The notes beneath the pieces were generated by a model. That model ran no database searches. It was not told where the DNA came from and worked only from the letters and a program-made list of their open reading frames with translations. From assembly GCA_037043455.1 (NCBI GenBank), contig JAWPHD010001133.1:1-64000 (forward strand): 64,000 bases of DNA, given 5' to 3'. Source of the DNA: Cyrtodaria siliqua. Lineage: Eukaryota; Mollusca; Bivalvia; Adapedonta; Hiatellidae. Below, one piece after another: positions 33,901 to 46,060 of this stretch. Each line of letters opens with the position of its first letter. Position 1 is the first letter of the stretch. Both the position numbers and the translations under genes were made by a program.

Positions 33901-34017
33901 CCATAAGCTTCGGCCAGTAGAGCTAATAAAGGCCATATCGTGTTAACTAGGCAAAAGTTAACAAACGGACAACAGACTGACAAACGGACAACTTGCCATC
34001 CCAGTATGTAGAGCTAA
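30933..34017 (+). mobile_element. C-then-B composite element with nested insertion
   Basis: 5' terminus, six C cores (30960-31870), a 345-bp TIR insertion (31889-32233), then about ten B cores (32234-33830), an (ACGACGG)n tract and a first 3' end CGGCCAGTAGAGCTAA at 33926. A second short read-through piece (33927-34017) adds another ACGG tract and AGAGCTAAAA. Some B cores belong to a sub-type with AAGATCAAATAATAAATG and GTTCACAAGGC landmarks. Confidence 0.8.
31889..32233. mobile_element. 345-bp TIR element inserted at the C/B core junction
   Basis: The ends GTGAGTACATCAGGATTTTT and the inverted GAAAAGCCTGATGTACTCCC match over ~18 bp. The uninterrupted paralogue at 44391-44410 reads CTTCTTAAATGAGGCC; here the element lies exactly between CTTCTTAAA and TGAGGCC, with no duplicated target bases. 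No reading frame. Confidence 0.8.
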
Positions 34018-34188
34018 AAAACAACAGGCTTCAGCTTGAGGGGTTGGTCGGTACCATTTAAGATGGCAAATTCTAACAATGATTTTTGACATTGATGATA
34101 CCTATGGATTATAAATCACCCAGGTAGACTTCTTGGATGCACAGCTTCATCTTATTTTCAGATTTTGGGGCAAAATCATCAAGATTTA

Positions 34189-34965
34189 ACAAGAGGCCCA
34201 AGAGGGCCTGTGGACGCTCTACTGGCTAAAACAGCTCTTATATGGTAAAGATCAGATAAAAATGAAGTAACTACAGATTTAAGAAAGGAAAATACAATAT
34301 AGCATTTTCAAACAACTCAAGGGCCATAAGTCTGTCTAAAAAGATCTAGCTGTTTTTCGAAATTGTCCAAGATTTCATTGATATACCGCGCTTGGCTCAA
34401 CTTGACATCATACTGAGGCTTTTTGCCAAATTTCGTAGAAATCCAACAAGCCGTTTAGGAGGAATAGCGCCGGCAAGAAATTCAAAGTAAAAATGTCAAA
34501 GGGCCATAACTCCATCAAAAATCAGCGAACTGGAACAAAAGCGCGATATGCACAATGCTTACTGCCATGTTTCGTCGAAATCCAACAAGGCATTTAGGAG
34601 GAGTATCGTTGACAATTTTTTTAAAGTAAATGTCAAGAGGCTGTAACTCCATCAAAAATCAACGAACCGGGAAAAAAATGTAACAGGCACAACTAGAAAT
34701 CATAGCTACCTGTTAAGTTTCGTCAAATCCGTGTGTTAACAAAAATAATTCCCAAAAAATGAAAAAAATGAAAAAAAGTAATTAAAAAGAAAATTCCAAA
34801 AAAAGAAAATTCCAAAAAAGAAAAATCCAAAAAAAAATACTAAAAATTTTTTTTGAAAAAAAAAATCCAAAAAAATTCAAATGAAAAAAATAAATAAATA
34901 AAAAAAAAAATACCAAAAAATAATCAAAACAAATAATTCCAAAAATAAATACATATATAAAAATA
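34189..34965 (+). mobile_element. M-core element with B/C-type 5' terminus and A-rich tail
   Basis: 5' terminus ACAAGAGGCCCAAGAGGGCC at 34189, then M cores with the landmarks GTAGAAATCCAACAAGCCG, TTTAGGAGGAATAGCG and ATCAGCGAACTGGAACAAAA. From ~34740 it dissolves into an A-rich tract ending where family A begins. M cores recur at 61380-61865. Confidence 0.7.
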
Positions 34966-36728
34966 ACAAGAGGTCAATGACCTTGAAGCTCTACTGATAG
35001 ATTTTTGATAACTAGGTCAACATTCCTGTGAAGTTTCATGAATATCCATCAAGTAGTTTCATAGGAGTAGTCGCTACAAGTTTTCATTATATAACTCTAG
35101 GTAAACAAAGATGGCCGCTGGCGGCCATGTTTAATGTCAAATAATTTTTGACAAGGATCAACATCATGTCATACTGATCATTTTAGAAAAAGTCCCATAT
35201 CAATATCACTTATAGTTTTCAAGTAGTAGTCGCTACAAATTTATTTATTTTAAATCTATTTTTAGCCGTGGTGGCCATTTTGAATTTCCGGTAAGCCTGA
35301 AATTTTTCTAGGATCAACTAGACATCAAGAGCAACATTCCTGTGAAGTTTCATGAACATCCGTCAAGTAGTTTCAGAGGAGTAGTCGGTACAAGTTTTTA
35401 CTATATAACTCTATGTGAACAAAGATGGCCACTGGCAGCCATGTTTAACGTTGAATCAAAATAGTGTTCGACTAGGATCAACAACATGTCATGCTGATCA
35501 TTTTAGAAAAAGTCCCATATCAATATCACTTATAGTTTTCAAGAAGCCCTGGCGGCCATCTTGAATTTCCGGCCGACCTGAAATTTTGCTAGGATCAATT
35601 AGACATCAAGTGCAACATTCCTGTGAAGTTTCATGAAAATCCGTCTAGTAGTTTCACAGGAATAGTCGCTACAAGTTTTCATTATATAACTCTATGTAAA
35701 CAAAGATGGCCGCTGACAGCCATGTTTAACGTCGAATCAAAATAATGTTTGACTCTGATAACCACCATGTCATGCTGATCATTTTACAAAAAGTCCAATA
35801 TCAATATCACTTATAGTTTTCAAGTAGTAGTCGCTACAAACTTGTATTTTGAAAATCTATTTTTAGCCATGGCAGCCATCTTGAATTTCCGGGCGACCTG
35901 AAATTTTGCTAGGATCAATTAGACATCAAGAGCAACATTCCTGTGACGTTTCATGAAAATCCGTCAAGTAGTTTCAGAGGAGTAGTCGCTACAAGTTTTC
36001 ATCATATAACTCTATGTAAACAAAGATGGCCACTGGCAGCCATGTTTAACGTCGAATCAAAATAATGTTTGACTCTGATAACCATCATGTCATGCTGATC
36101 ATTTTACAAAAAGTCCCATATCAATATCACTTATAGTTTTCAAGACGTAGTCGCTACAAACTTCTTTTTTAAAAATCTATTTTTAGCCGTGGCAGCCATC
36201 TTGAATTTCCGGCCGACCTGAAATTTTGCTAGGATCAATTAGACATCAAGAGCAACATTCCTGTGAAGTTTCATGAAAATCTGTCAAGCAGTTTCAAAGG
36301 AGTAGTCGCTACAAGTTTTCATTATATAACTCTATGTAAACAAAGATGGCCGCTGGCAGCCATGTTTAAGGTCGAATCAAAACGATTTTCGACAAGGACC
36401 AACATCATGTCATGCTGATCATTTTAGAAAAAGTCCCATATCAATATCACTTATAGTTTTCATGAAGAAGTCGCTACAAACTTGTTTTTTAAAAACCTAT
36501 TTTTAGATCTGGTGGCCATCTTGGATTTCACATCAACATAAATTTTTGCTAGGATCAACTAGACTTCACGGGCAACATTTCTGTAAAGTTTCATGAAAAT
36601 CCATTCAGTAGTTTCAGAGGAGTAGTCGCTACAAAAAAATGTTTACGGACAGACAGACAGACGGACAGATGGACGACGGACGCCGCACCACGGCATAAGC
36701 TCTGCTGATCTCTGATCAGTAGAGCTAA
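34966..36728 (+). mobile_element. Family A HINE-like element, full length
   Basis: 5' terminus ACAAGAGGTCAATGACC with subterminal AGCTCTACTGAT, five 320-bp units (one shortened near 35545, where TTCAAGAAGCCC joins TGGCGGCC), a GGACAGACAGACAGACGG tract and the 3' hairpin, then TAATA. Confidence 0.85.
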
Positions 36729-36734
36729 TAATAA

Positions 36735-37344
36735 AAAAGAAGTAAAAAAATCTGGTAAAATTTGGTAAAGATCAGATGAAAAATGAAGGCCCTATCGTAT
36801 TAACGAGGCAAAATATAGCATTTTCAACGAAATCAAGGGCCATAACTCAGCTGTTATCGGTCCGATCTAGCTGGTTTTCGAACTTGTCCGAGCTTACATG
36901 GATATTAACGACCTGTTAAAATTTGGTAAAGATCGGATGAAAAATCAAGGCCCTATCGTCTTAACGAGACAAAAGTTAACGACGGATGGACGAGGGACAA
37001 CGGACGACGGACAAGGCATCCCATAAGCTCTGCTGGACATCGGCCAGTAGAGCAAAAAATCGCTGAAAGATGGAAGTGGAGTCAATTTTGAAACTTGTCC
37101 AAGCTTTCATTGATATTAACAATCTGTGCAAGTTTGGTAAAGATCAAATAATAAATAAAAGTGCTAGAGTGTTCACAAGGCAGAATAAGGCATTTTTCAG
37201 CAAATCTTGGGCATAAACTCCGGTGTTACTGATTCGATCTGGCTGGTTTTCAAACTTGTCCAAGCTTTCATTAATATTAACAATCTGTGCACATTTGGTA
37301 CAGATCAAATAATAAATGAAGGTGCTAGAGTGGTCACAAGGAAG
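36735..37344 (+). repeat. B-core fragments with one 3' terminus
   Basis: Positions 36735-37054 hold two B cores, an ACGAC tract and GCTCTGCTGGAC...GGCCAGTAGAGC. Positions 37080-37340 hold two more cores of the AATAATAAATG sub-type without termini. Confidence 0.7.
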
Positions 37345-39923
37345 ACAAGAGGCCCAAGAGGGCCTGTGGACGCTCTACTAAAATAAAAGTTAAAGTTTAT
37401 GTATAAGGGGCCATAAGTCTTTCAAAAATCATTCAACCGGAACAGGTGATGATATACGCAACTAGGCTTGGTACTGATCATCCCTGCAAAGTTTCGTTGA
37501 AATCCAGCCAGAGGTTCAGGAGAACTAGCCAAGACAAAGTTAGTGTATTAAAACCTTTAAGGGCTCATAACTCTGCCAAAATTCATTCAACCAGAACATG
37601 GCAATGACAGGTGCAAGTAGGCTTAGTACTGATCGTCCCTCCCAAGATTCGCTAAAATCTGGCAAAGAGTTCAGAAGACTCTAATCTGGACAAAGTTTGT
37701 GTATTAAACATTTAAAGGGCCATAACTCTGCCAAAAATATTCAACCGAGATATGGCGATGATATGCGCAACTAGGCTTGATACTGATCATCCTTGTCAAG
37801 TTTCGACTATATCCAGCCACGGGTTCAGGAGAATTAGCTCGGAAAAAATTTGTGGTATCAAAATCCTTTAAAGTGCCAAAACTCTGCCAAATATCTGTAA
37901 ACCGGACCACGACGATGACATGCACAAATAGGCTTGGTGCTGATCATTCCTGCAAAGTTTCACTGAAATCTGGAAAGGTGTTCAGGAGAGGTAGATCAGA
38001 CAAAGTTTGTGTATTAAAACCTTTAAAGGGCCATAATTCTGCCAAAAATCATCCAACCGGAACACGGCAATGATTTGCAAAACTAGACATGGAATTGATC
38101 ATCCCTAAAAAGTTTCGTTTAATCCGACAAGGGGTTCAGGAGAACAAGACAGAACAAGGTTTGTGTATTAAAACCTTTAAATGGGCCATAACTCCCCCAA
38201 AAATCATTCAACCGGAACACGGCGATGATTTGCAAAACTAGACATGGAATTGATCATCCCTAAAAAGTTTTGTTTAATCCGGCCATGGGTTAAAACCTTT
38301 AAAGGGCTACAACTCCGCCAAAATCATTCAACTGGAACACGGTGACAATGTACATCTAGGCTCGGTACTGATCATCCCTGCAAAGTTTCAATGAAATTCG
38401 GCCAAATGAAGGCCCTTTCGTCTTAATGAGGCCAAGATATAGCATATTGTAGAAAATCAAGGGCCATGACTCCGATGTAAATGGTCCAATCTGGATGGTT
38501 TTCAAACTTGTCCGAGCTTTCATTGATATTAACAATCTGGTAAAGTTTCGTAAAGATCGGATGAAAGATGAAGGCCCCATCGTCATAACGAGGCAAAATA
38601 TAGGATTTTTAAATAAATCAAGGGCCATAACTCCACTGTTACTGGTCCAATCTGGTTGGTTTTCAAATTTGTTCGAACTTTCATTGATATAAACAATCCG
38701 GTAAAGTTTCGTAAAGATCGGATGAAAGATGAAGGCCCTATCGTCTTAACGAGGCAAAATATAGCATTTTTAACTAAATCAAGGGCCATAAATCCGCTGT
38801 TACTGGTCCGACTTGGGTTGTTTTCAAACTTGCCCTAGCTGTCATTGATATAAACAATCTGGTAAAGTTTCGTAAAGATCGGATGAAAGATGAAGGCCCT
38901 ATTGTCTTGAGGCAAAATACAGCATTTTTAACTAAATCAAGGGCCATAAATCCGCTGTTACTGGTCTGACCTGGGTTGTTTTCGAATTTGCCCTAGCTGT
39001 CATTAAGATAAACAATCTGGTAAAGTTTCGTAAAGATCGGATGAAAGATGAAGGCCCTATTGAATTAACGAAGCAAAATATAGCATTTTTAACTAAATCA
39101 AAGGCCATAACTCCACTGTTACTGGTCCGATCTGGCTGGTTGTCGAATTGTTCTGAGCTTTCATTGATATTAACAATCTGGTACAGTTTCGTAAAGATCG
39201 GATGAAAGATGAAGGCCCTATCGTCTTAACGAAGCAAAATATAGCATTTTTAACTAAATCAAGGGCAATTACACCGCTGTTAATCGTCCGATCTACCTAG
39301 TTTTCTAACTTGTCCGAGCTTTCATTGATATTAACAATCTGTGCAAGTTTAGTAAAGATCAAATAATAAATGAAGGTGCTAGAGTGTTCACAAGGCTTAA
39401 TGTGGCATTTTTCAGCAAAACAAGGGCCATTACTCCTGGGAAATTATTCTGATCTGGCTGGTTTTCGCAATGTCCGAGCTTTCATTGATATAAAGACACT
39501 GGCAAAGTTTTGTAAAGATCCGATTAATATTGAAGGCCCTAGAGTGTTCACAAGGCAGAAAATAGCATTTTTCAGAAAAACAAGGGCCATAACTCCGCTG
39601 TTACTGATCCGATTTGGCTGGTTTTCGAACTTTTCCGGGCTTTCATTGGTATTAACAATCTTTGCAAGTTTGGTAAAGATCAAATAATAAATGAAGGTGT
39701 TAGAGTTAATATGGCATTTTTCAGCAAAACAAGGGCCATAACTCCGGTGAAACTAATCCGATCTGGCTGGTTTTCGAACTTGTCCGAGCTTTCATTGATA
39801 TAAAGACACTGTCAAAAGTTTCGTAAAGATCCGATTAATAATGAAGGCCCTAGAGTGTTCACAAGGCAAAAGTTAACGGACGACGGACAACTTGTCATCC
39901 CATAAGCTCTGCAGTAGAGCTAA
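37345..39923 (+). mobile_element. C-then-B composite element, full length
   Basis: 5' terminus ACAAGAGGCCCAAGAGGGCC, seven C cores (37390-38400), the switch phrase AATGAAGGCCCTTTCGTC, then about nine B cores of two sub-types (GTTTCGTAAAGATCGGATG, then AAGATCAAATAATAAATG). A short ACGACGG tract and a reduced hairpin GCTCTGCAGTAGAGCTAAAA end the element. Confidence 0.8.
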
Positions 39924-40744
39924 AAATGAAGATGTTTTATGACCGCTGTTTTCCCAAATTATTTATCCGACTCATCAATGAGCCAAAACAAAAGTTAAAT
40001 CTGCTTTATATAAACACAAGAAATGCTTTCTTATTTAAACAAAGAAGTGTATCAATATAATAAGGATTTTGAAGAAAATAATACATGTGAACTGTTTTGT
40101 ATTTTAGTATGAATGCTGTTTTACTAAAGTCAGTTTGAAAACATAGGCAAAACTAGTAGTAAATTCGGAGGGTATATATTTCGGACAAAATGTGTTCCGA
40201 AACAGATAATGTCCTCTTTTTGTTTCAAAATTTGCATGTACCAATATTAAAGAATCCATTATCAAACTGAGATTTTAATTATAGGTTACATTTAAAATGA
40301 GATTTAAATTATAGGTTACATTTAAAACTTTAATAGGGGGAATTTGAAGAAATAAAGACAGGAAGACGGATTCTTTTTAGAAATCATTTGTCAGTCCCAG
40401 ACAATGTGTTCAGTTTCTTTACAATATTTTAAGCATGGTATGGGAAGTTGATATTATTGTTGCAAATTTAAGGTGAAATTAAATTTGGGGAATGATTTCG
40501 GATTTAGGTTTCTTGTAGCAGGCAAATATGGTGTGCGGATGAGGCGGGAGTAGCTGTCGCTGTGCATAGATCAATGTACCTCGGTAGAAACACCTAGCCC
40601 TACTAAGGAAGATTTTTTGGAGATGACGGTAGTATACGGACGCTGTACGGCCATGGGCAAGACAGACCAAGAGTATGTATGCATGGGTTTAAAATCACTT
40701 TTAACAATGTTTCAGTCATATCCAGACAGTGTCTACTCAATGCT
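39924..40744. other. Intron sequence without repeat cores
   Basis: AT-rich and apparently single-copy. One small direct duplication of about 31 bp (GAGATTT(T)AAATTATAGG, at 40266-40327) is visible. No supported gene. Confidence 0.4.
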
Positions 40745-40982
40745 TAACTTTATATAGGGCTGCCACACGGAAATATCATGCACAATATGACATGATACCC
40801 AAGCCATCACATAATGACACCGGGCCTACCTGTCCTAGAACTATCGTTCATATGCTGAACATCTAGCAAGGGAGCTACATGTACCATTTTTACAAAGTCT
40901 TTGGTATGAACCTGCTTGGGATTGAACCCACCACCTCACACAAGGGAGGTGGACACTCCACCACCAGGCCAAGCCACAGTGT
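40745..40982 (-). mobile_element. tRNA-derived SINE
   Basis: On the minus strand the head has an A-box-like TGGCCTGGTGG and, about 45 bp on, a B box GGTTCAATCCC. The body continues TCATACCAAAGACTTTG, AAATGGTACATGTAGC, GAACGATAGTTCTAGG and GGCCCGGTGTCATTATG. This two-box tRNA head plus conserved body matches the general form of mollusc SINEs as I remember it. The 3' tail is not obvious. Confidence 0.72.
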
Positions 40983-41213
40983 ACAAATGGAGCAATATCT
41001 CCATACTTCATAAAGGCCATTAAGAGTAGAAATCAATATTATTGTTATTTTTGAAGTACAACCTGGCATGGAAATCAAACAATACATTCTGTCGGTATGT
41101 GTGTCTTATCTGAAAACTCCAGAACTTTTTCATTTTGCTAATGATTTTTTTGGTTTTTTGGACCCGGATAAATGACCTTGACAAACTGGTCTGGCTAAGT
41201 TTTCGTGAAGAAA
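40983..41213. other. Intron sequence ending in a shared insertion flank
   Basis: The last ~50 bp (GGATAAATGACCTTGACAAA CTGG then GTTTTCGTGAAGAAAA) matches 17519-17558 and also carries the H-core end phrase. The next element's 5' terminus follows immediately. Confidence 0.5.
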
Positions 41214-42060
41214 ACAAGAGGCCCAAGAGGGCCTGTGGACGCTCTACTGGCTAACATGGCTCTTATAACATCAATGAAGCGAGTGACTGCCATTTATGTT
41301 TTTTTGAAAGTTTCGGGCAAAAAACAGCTTTTTTTACTAAACTAAAGTAAAATAACTAAAGTTTGGTAAAGATCAGATGAAAAATGAAGGCCCTACCGTA
41401 TTAACGAGGCAAAATATAGCATTTTTAACTAAATCAAGAGCCATAACTCCTGTTACTGATCTGACTGGTCCAACATAGAGCTAAAAAAAAATAAAATAAA
41501 AATTTAAAAAAAATAAAACAATAATAATAAAAAAAATAAATAAAAAAATATATAAAAAAAGGAAGTCATAAAATCTGGTAAAGTTTGGCAAAGATCAGAT
41601 GCAAAATGAAGGCCCTATCGTATGAAGAGGCAAATAATAGCATTTTTAACAAAATCAAGGGCCATAACTCCGCTGTTACCGGTCCGATCTGGCTGATTTT
41701 CAAACTTGACCGAGCTTTCATTGACATTAACAATAAATGAAGCCCCTATCGTCTTGAGGCAAAATATAGCATTTTTAACTAAATAAAGGGCCATAACTCC
41801 GCTGTTACTGGTCCGATATGGCTGGTTTTCTAACTTGTCCGAGCTTTCATTGATATTAACAATGTGGTAAAGTTTGGTAAAGATATGATGAAAAATGAAG
41901 GCCCTTTCGTCTTAATGAGGCAAAATATAGCAATACATCATTTTTAACTAAATCAAGGACCATAACTCCGCTGTTACTGGTCCGATCTGGCTGGTTTTCG
42001 AACTTGTCCGAGCTTTCATTGATATTAACAATGTGGTTAAGTTTGGTATAGATAGGATGA
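41214..42060 (+). mobile_element. B-core element, 3' end lost
   Basis: 5' terminus, a lead with ATCAATGAAGCGAGTGACTG (shared with 46115), one core, an A-rich tract (41480-41565) and about three B cores. It is cut at GATAGGATGA by the next 5' terminus at 42061. Confidence 0.75.
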
Positions 42061-42889
42061 ACAAGAGGCCCAAGAGGGCCTGTGGACGCTCTACTGGCTA
42101 ATATGGATCTTATAACATCAATGAAGAGAGCGACCATCATCTTAAAGAGGCAAAATATAGCATTTTTAACAAAATCAAGAGCCATAACTCCGCCGTTACT
42201 GGTCCGATCTGGCTGGTTTTAGTTCTTGGCCAGCAGAGAGAAGAAGAAAAAAAAAGAAAAAAAGAAAAGGATTTTTTTTTTTTTTTAAAAATTTAGAAAA
42301 AAAGAAAAGAAAAAAAACTCAAAATATCTGGTAAAGTTTGGTAAAGAGCCTAAACAAGGCAAATATAGCATTTTTAACTAAATTAAGGGTCATAACTCCG
42401 CTGTTACTAGTCCGATCTGGTTGGTTTGTGAACTTATCCGAGCTTTTATTGACATTAACAATCTGGTAAAGTTTGGTAAAGATCGGATGAAAAATGAGGC
42501 CCTATCGTCTTAACGAGGCAAAATATAGCATTTTTAACTAAATCAAGGGCCATAACTCCGCTGTTACTGGTCAGATCTGGCTGGTTTACAAATTTGACCG
42601 AGCTTTCATCGACATTAACAATCTGATAAAGTTTGGTAAAGATCGGATAAAAACTGAATGCCCTATCGTCTTAACGAGGCAAAATATAGCATTTTTAACT
42701 AAATCAAGGGCCATAACTCCGCTGTTACTGGTCCGATTTGGCTGGTTTTCGAACTTGTCCGAGCTTTCATTGACATTAATAATCTGGTAAAGTTTGGTAA
42801 AGATCAGATGAAAAATGAAGGCTCTATCGTCTTAACGAGACAAAAGTTAACGACGGACGGATGACGGACAACTCGGCATGCCATAATTC
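42061..42889 (+). mobile_element. B-core element, 3' hairpin lost
   Basis: 5' terminus ACAAGAGGCCCAAGAGGGCC, a lead, an A/T-rich tract (42238-42320), about three and a half B cores, and GACGGACGGATGACGG; broken at GGCATGCCATAATTCC where an inverted fragment starts. Confidence 0.75.
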
Positions 42890-43150
42890 CGATCTTTACC
42901 AAACTTTACTAGATATGTTGCCTCGTTAAGACGATAGGGCCATCATTTTTCATCCAGTCTTTACCAAACTTTAACAGATTGTTAGTATCAATGAAAGCTC
43001 GGACAAGTTTGAAAACCAGCCAGATCGGACCAGTAACAGCTGAGTTATTGCCCTTGATTTCGTTAAAAATGCTATATTTTGCTTCGTTAATACAATAGGG
43101 CCTTCATTTTTCATCTGATCTTTACCAAACTTGACCAGATTTTTTTTACT
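42890..43150 (-). repeat. Inverted B-core fragment
   Basis: About one and a half B cores read on the minus strand (CTCGTTAAGACGATAGGGCC, ATGAAAGCTCGGACAAG on the plus strand). It abuts the 3' end of a plus-strand B array, giving a head-to-head junction near 42888. A T-rich tract (43141-43245) follows, the inverted counterpart of the A-rich tract in other B elements. Confidence 0.7.
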
Positions 43151-43250
43151 TCTTTTTGTTTTATTATTTTTATATTAATTTTTAATGATTTTTTTTTTTT
43201 TTTTTTGGAATTATTTTTGATTAATTTTTTGGAATTATTTTTTATTTTTA

Positions 43251-43466
43251 GTCTGAGCTTTCATTGATATTAACAATCTAGTAAAGTTTGATAAAGATTG
43301 GATGAAAAATAAGTGCCCTATTGTCTTAACGAGACAAAATATAGTGTTTTTAACTAAATCAAGGGCCATAACTCCGCTGTTACTTGTCCGAGCTGGCTGG
43401 TTTTCGAACTGGTCCGAGCTTTCATTGATATTAACAATCTGATAAAGATTTGTAAACATCTGATGA
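43251..43466 (+). repeat. B-core fragment
   Basis: One and a half B cores without termini, ending at the next 5' terminus. Confidence 0.65.
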
Positions 43467-45935
43467 ACAAGAGGCCCAAGAGGGCCTGTGGACGCTCTAC
43501 TGGCTAAAGATAAAGTTTATGCACAAGGGGTCATAACTCTTTCAAATATTGTTCAATGTTGATGATATACGCAACTAGGCTTGGTACTGATTGTCCCCGA
43601 CAAGTTTCGTTGAAATCCAGCCAGAGGTTCAGGAGAAATAGTCTGTACAAAGTTAGTAAAAATCTTTAAGGGGTCATAACTCTGCCAAAATTCATTCAAC
43701 CAGAACACGGCAATGACAGGTGCAACTAGGCTTGGTACTGATCATCCCCATCAAGATTCGTTGAAATCCAGCAAGGAGTTCAGAACAGACTAATCTGGAC
43801 AACGTTTCTCTATTAAAACCTTTAAAGGGCCAAAACTCTGCCAAAAATCATTCAACCCGAATATGGCGATGATATGCACAACTAGGCTTGATACTGATCA
43901 TCCTTATCAAGTTTCATTAAAATCCAGAAATAGCCCGGAAAATGTTTGTGTATTAAAAACCTTTAAAGGGCCATAACTCCACCAAAAATCTGTTAACCGG
44001 AATGCGATGATGATATGCACAACTAAGTTTTGTGCTGATCATCCCTGTAAAGTTTCCTTAAATTGGGGAGGGATGTTCAGAAGAATAGTCCAGACAAAGT
44101 TGGTATATTAAAACCTTTAAAGGACCATAACTCTGCCAAAAATCATTCAACCGGAACACGGCAAAGATTTGCACAACTAGACCTGAAACTGATCATCACT
44201 AAAACGTTTCATTTAAATCCGTCCTGGGTTCAGGAGAACTAGTCGGGACAAAGTTTGTGTATTAAAACCTTTAAAGGGACATAACTCTGCCAAAATCATT
44301 CAACCGGAACACGGTGACGATATGTACAACTAGGCTTGGTACTGATCATCCCTGAAAAATTTCAATGAAATCTGGCCAAACGAAGGCCCTTTCTTCTTAA
44401 ATGAGGCCAAAATATAGCATATTTCAGAAAATCAAGGGCCATAACTCCGGTGTAAATGGTCCAATCTGGCTGTTTTTCAAACTTGTCGGACTCATTGATA
44501 GTAACAATCTGGTAAAGTTTGGTAAAGATCGAATGAAAAATGAAGACCCTATCATATTAACGAGGCAAAATATAGCATTTTTAACTAAATCAAGGGCCAT
44601 AACTCTGCTGTTACTGGTCCAAACTCGCTGGTTTTCGAAATTGTCTGAGCTTTCATTTATATTAACAATCTGGTATAGTTTGGTAAAGATCGGATGAAAA
44701 ATGAAGGCCCTATCGTCTTAACGAGGCAAAATAAAGATTTTTTTACTAAATTAAGGGCCATAACTCCGCTGTTGCTGGTCCTATATGGCTGGTTTTCGAA
44801 CTTGTCCAAGCTTTCATTGATATTAACAATCTGGTCATGTTTGGTAAAGATCGGATGAAAATTGAAGACCCTATCGTCTTAACGAGGCAAAATATAGCCT
44901 TTTTAACTAAATCAAGGGCCATAACTGCGCTGTTGAAAGTCTGGTATGGCTGGTTTTTGAACTTGTCCGAGCTTTCATTGATATTACGAAAGTGGTAAAG
45001 TTTGGTAAAGATAGGATGAAAAATGAAGGCCCTATCATCTTAACGAGGCAAAATATAGATTTTGAACTAATTCAAGGGCCATAACTCTGTTGTTACTGGT
45101 CCGACCTGGGTTGTTTTCGAACTTGTCCAAGCTTTCATTGATATTAACAATGTGGTAAAGTTTGGTAAAGATAGGATGAAAATGAAGGCCCTATCGTCTT
45201 AACAAGGCAAAATATAGCAATATAGCATTTTTAACTAAATCAAGGGCCATAACTCCACTGTTACTAATCCAATATGGCTGGTTTTCGAACTTGTTCGAGC
45301 TTTCAACAACATTAGCTACCTGATAAAGCTTGGTAAAAATCGGATGAACAATGAAGCCCCTATCGTCTTAACGAGGCAAAATATAGCATTTTTAACTAAA
45401 TCAAGGGTCATAACTCCGCTGTTACTGGTTCGATATAGCTGGTTTTCGAAAGTATTTGAGATTTCAAAGACATTAACAATCTGATAAAGTTTTGTAAAGA
45501 TCAGGTGAACAATGAAGCCCCTGTCGTCTTAACGAAGCAAAATATATCATTTTTAACTAAATCAAGGGCCATAACTCCGCTGTTACTAGTCCGATATGGC
45601 TGGTTTCCGAATAGTCCGAGCTTTCATTGATATTAACAATGTGGTAAAGTTTGGTAAAGATAGGATGAAAATGAAGGCCCTATTGTCTTAACGAGGCAAA
45701 ATATAGCAATATAGCATTTTTAACTAAATCAAGGGCCATAACTCCGCTGTTACTAGTCCAATCTGGCTGGTTTCCGAATAGTCCAAGGTTTCATTGATAT
45801 TAACAACCTGATAAAGTTTGGTAAAGATCGGATGAAAAATGAAGGCCCTATCGTCTTAACGAGAAAAAAGTTAACGACGGACGGACGACGGAAGGACGAC
45901 GGACAACTCGCCATCCCATAAGCCAGTAGAGCTAA
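43467..45935 (+). mobile_element. C-then-B composite element, full length
   Basis: 5' terminus, six C cores (43500-44390), the switch AACGAAGGCCCTTTCTTCTT, about nine B cores (44400-45860), an (ACGG)n tract and CATAAGCCAGTAGAGCTAAAA, in which the left hairpin arm is deleted. Its C/B junction is the empty-site reference for the 345-bp insertion at 31889. Confidence 0.82.
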
Positions 45936-46058
45936 AAATGAAGGCCCTATTGTCTTAACGAGACAAAAGTTAACGACGGACGACGGACGGACGGACGGAT
46001 GGAAGACGGACAACTCGCCATCCCATAAGCTCTGCTGGCCCTTGGCCAATAGAGCTAA
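45936..46058 (+). repeat. Extra 3' terminus (B partial core, ACGG tract, hairpin)
   Basis: A repeat of the last ~120 bp: AAGGCCCTATTGTCTT, GACGGACGGACGGACGG, then the intact hairpin GCTCTGCTGGCC / GGCCAATAGAGC and TAAAA. The next element begins 2 bp later, so termini of neighbouring elements are nearly fused. Confidence 0.75.
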
Positions 46059-46060
46059 AA

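Noticed and set aside
33699..33983. Frames such as LVKTIGPSFFIRSLPNF on the minus strand, found at many places
   Set aside because: They are the reverse translation of B cores and are broken by indels between units. No codon-level conservation beyond the DNA repeat.
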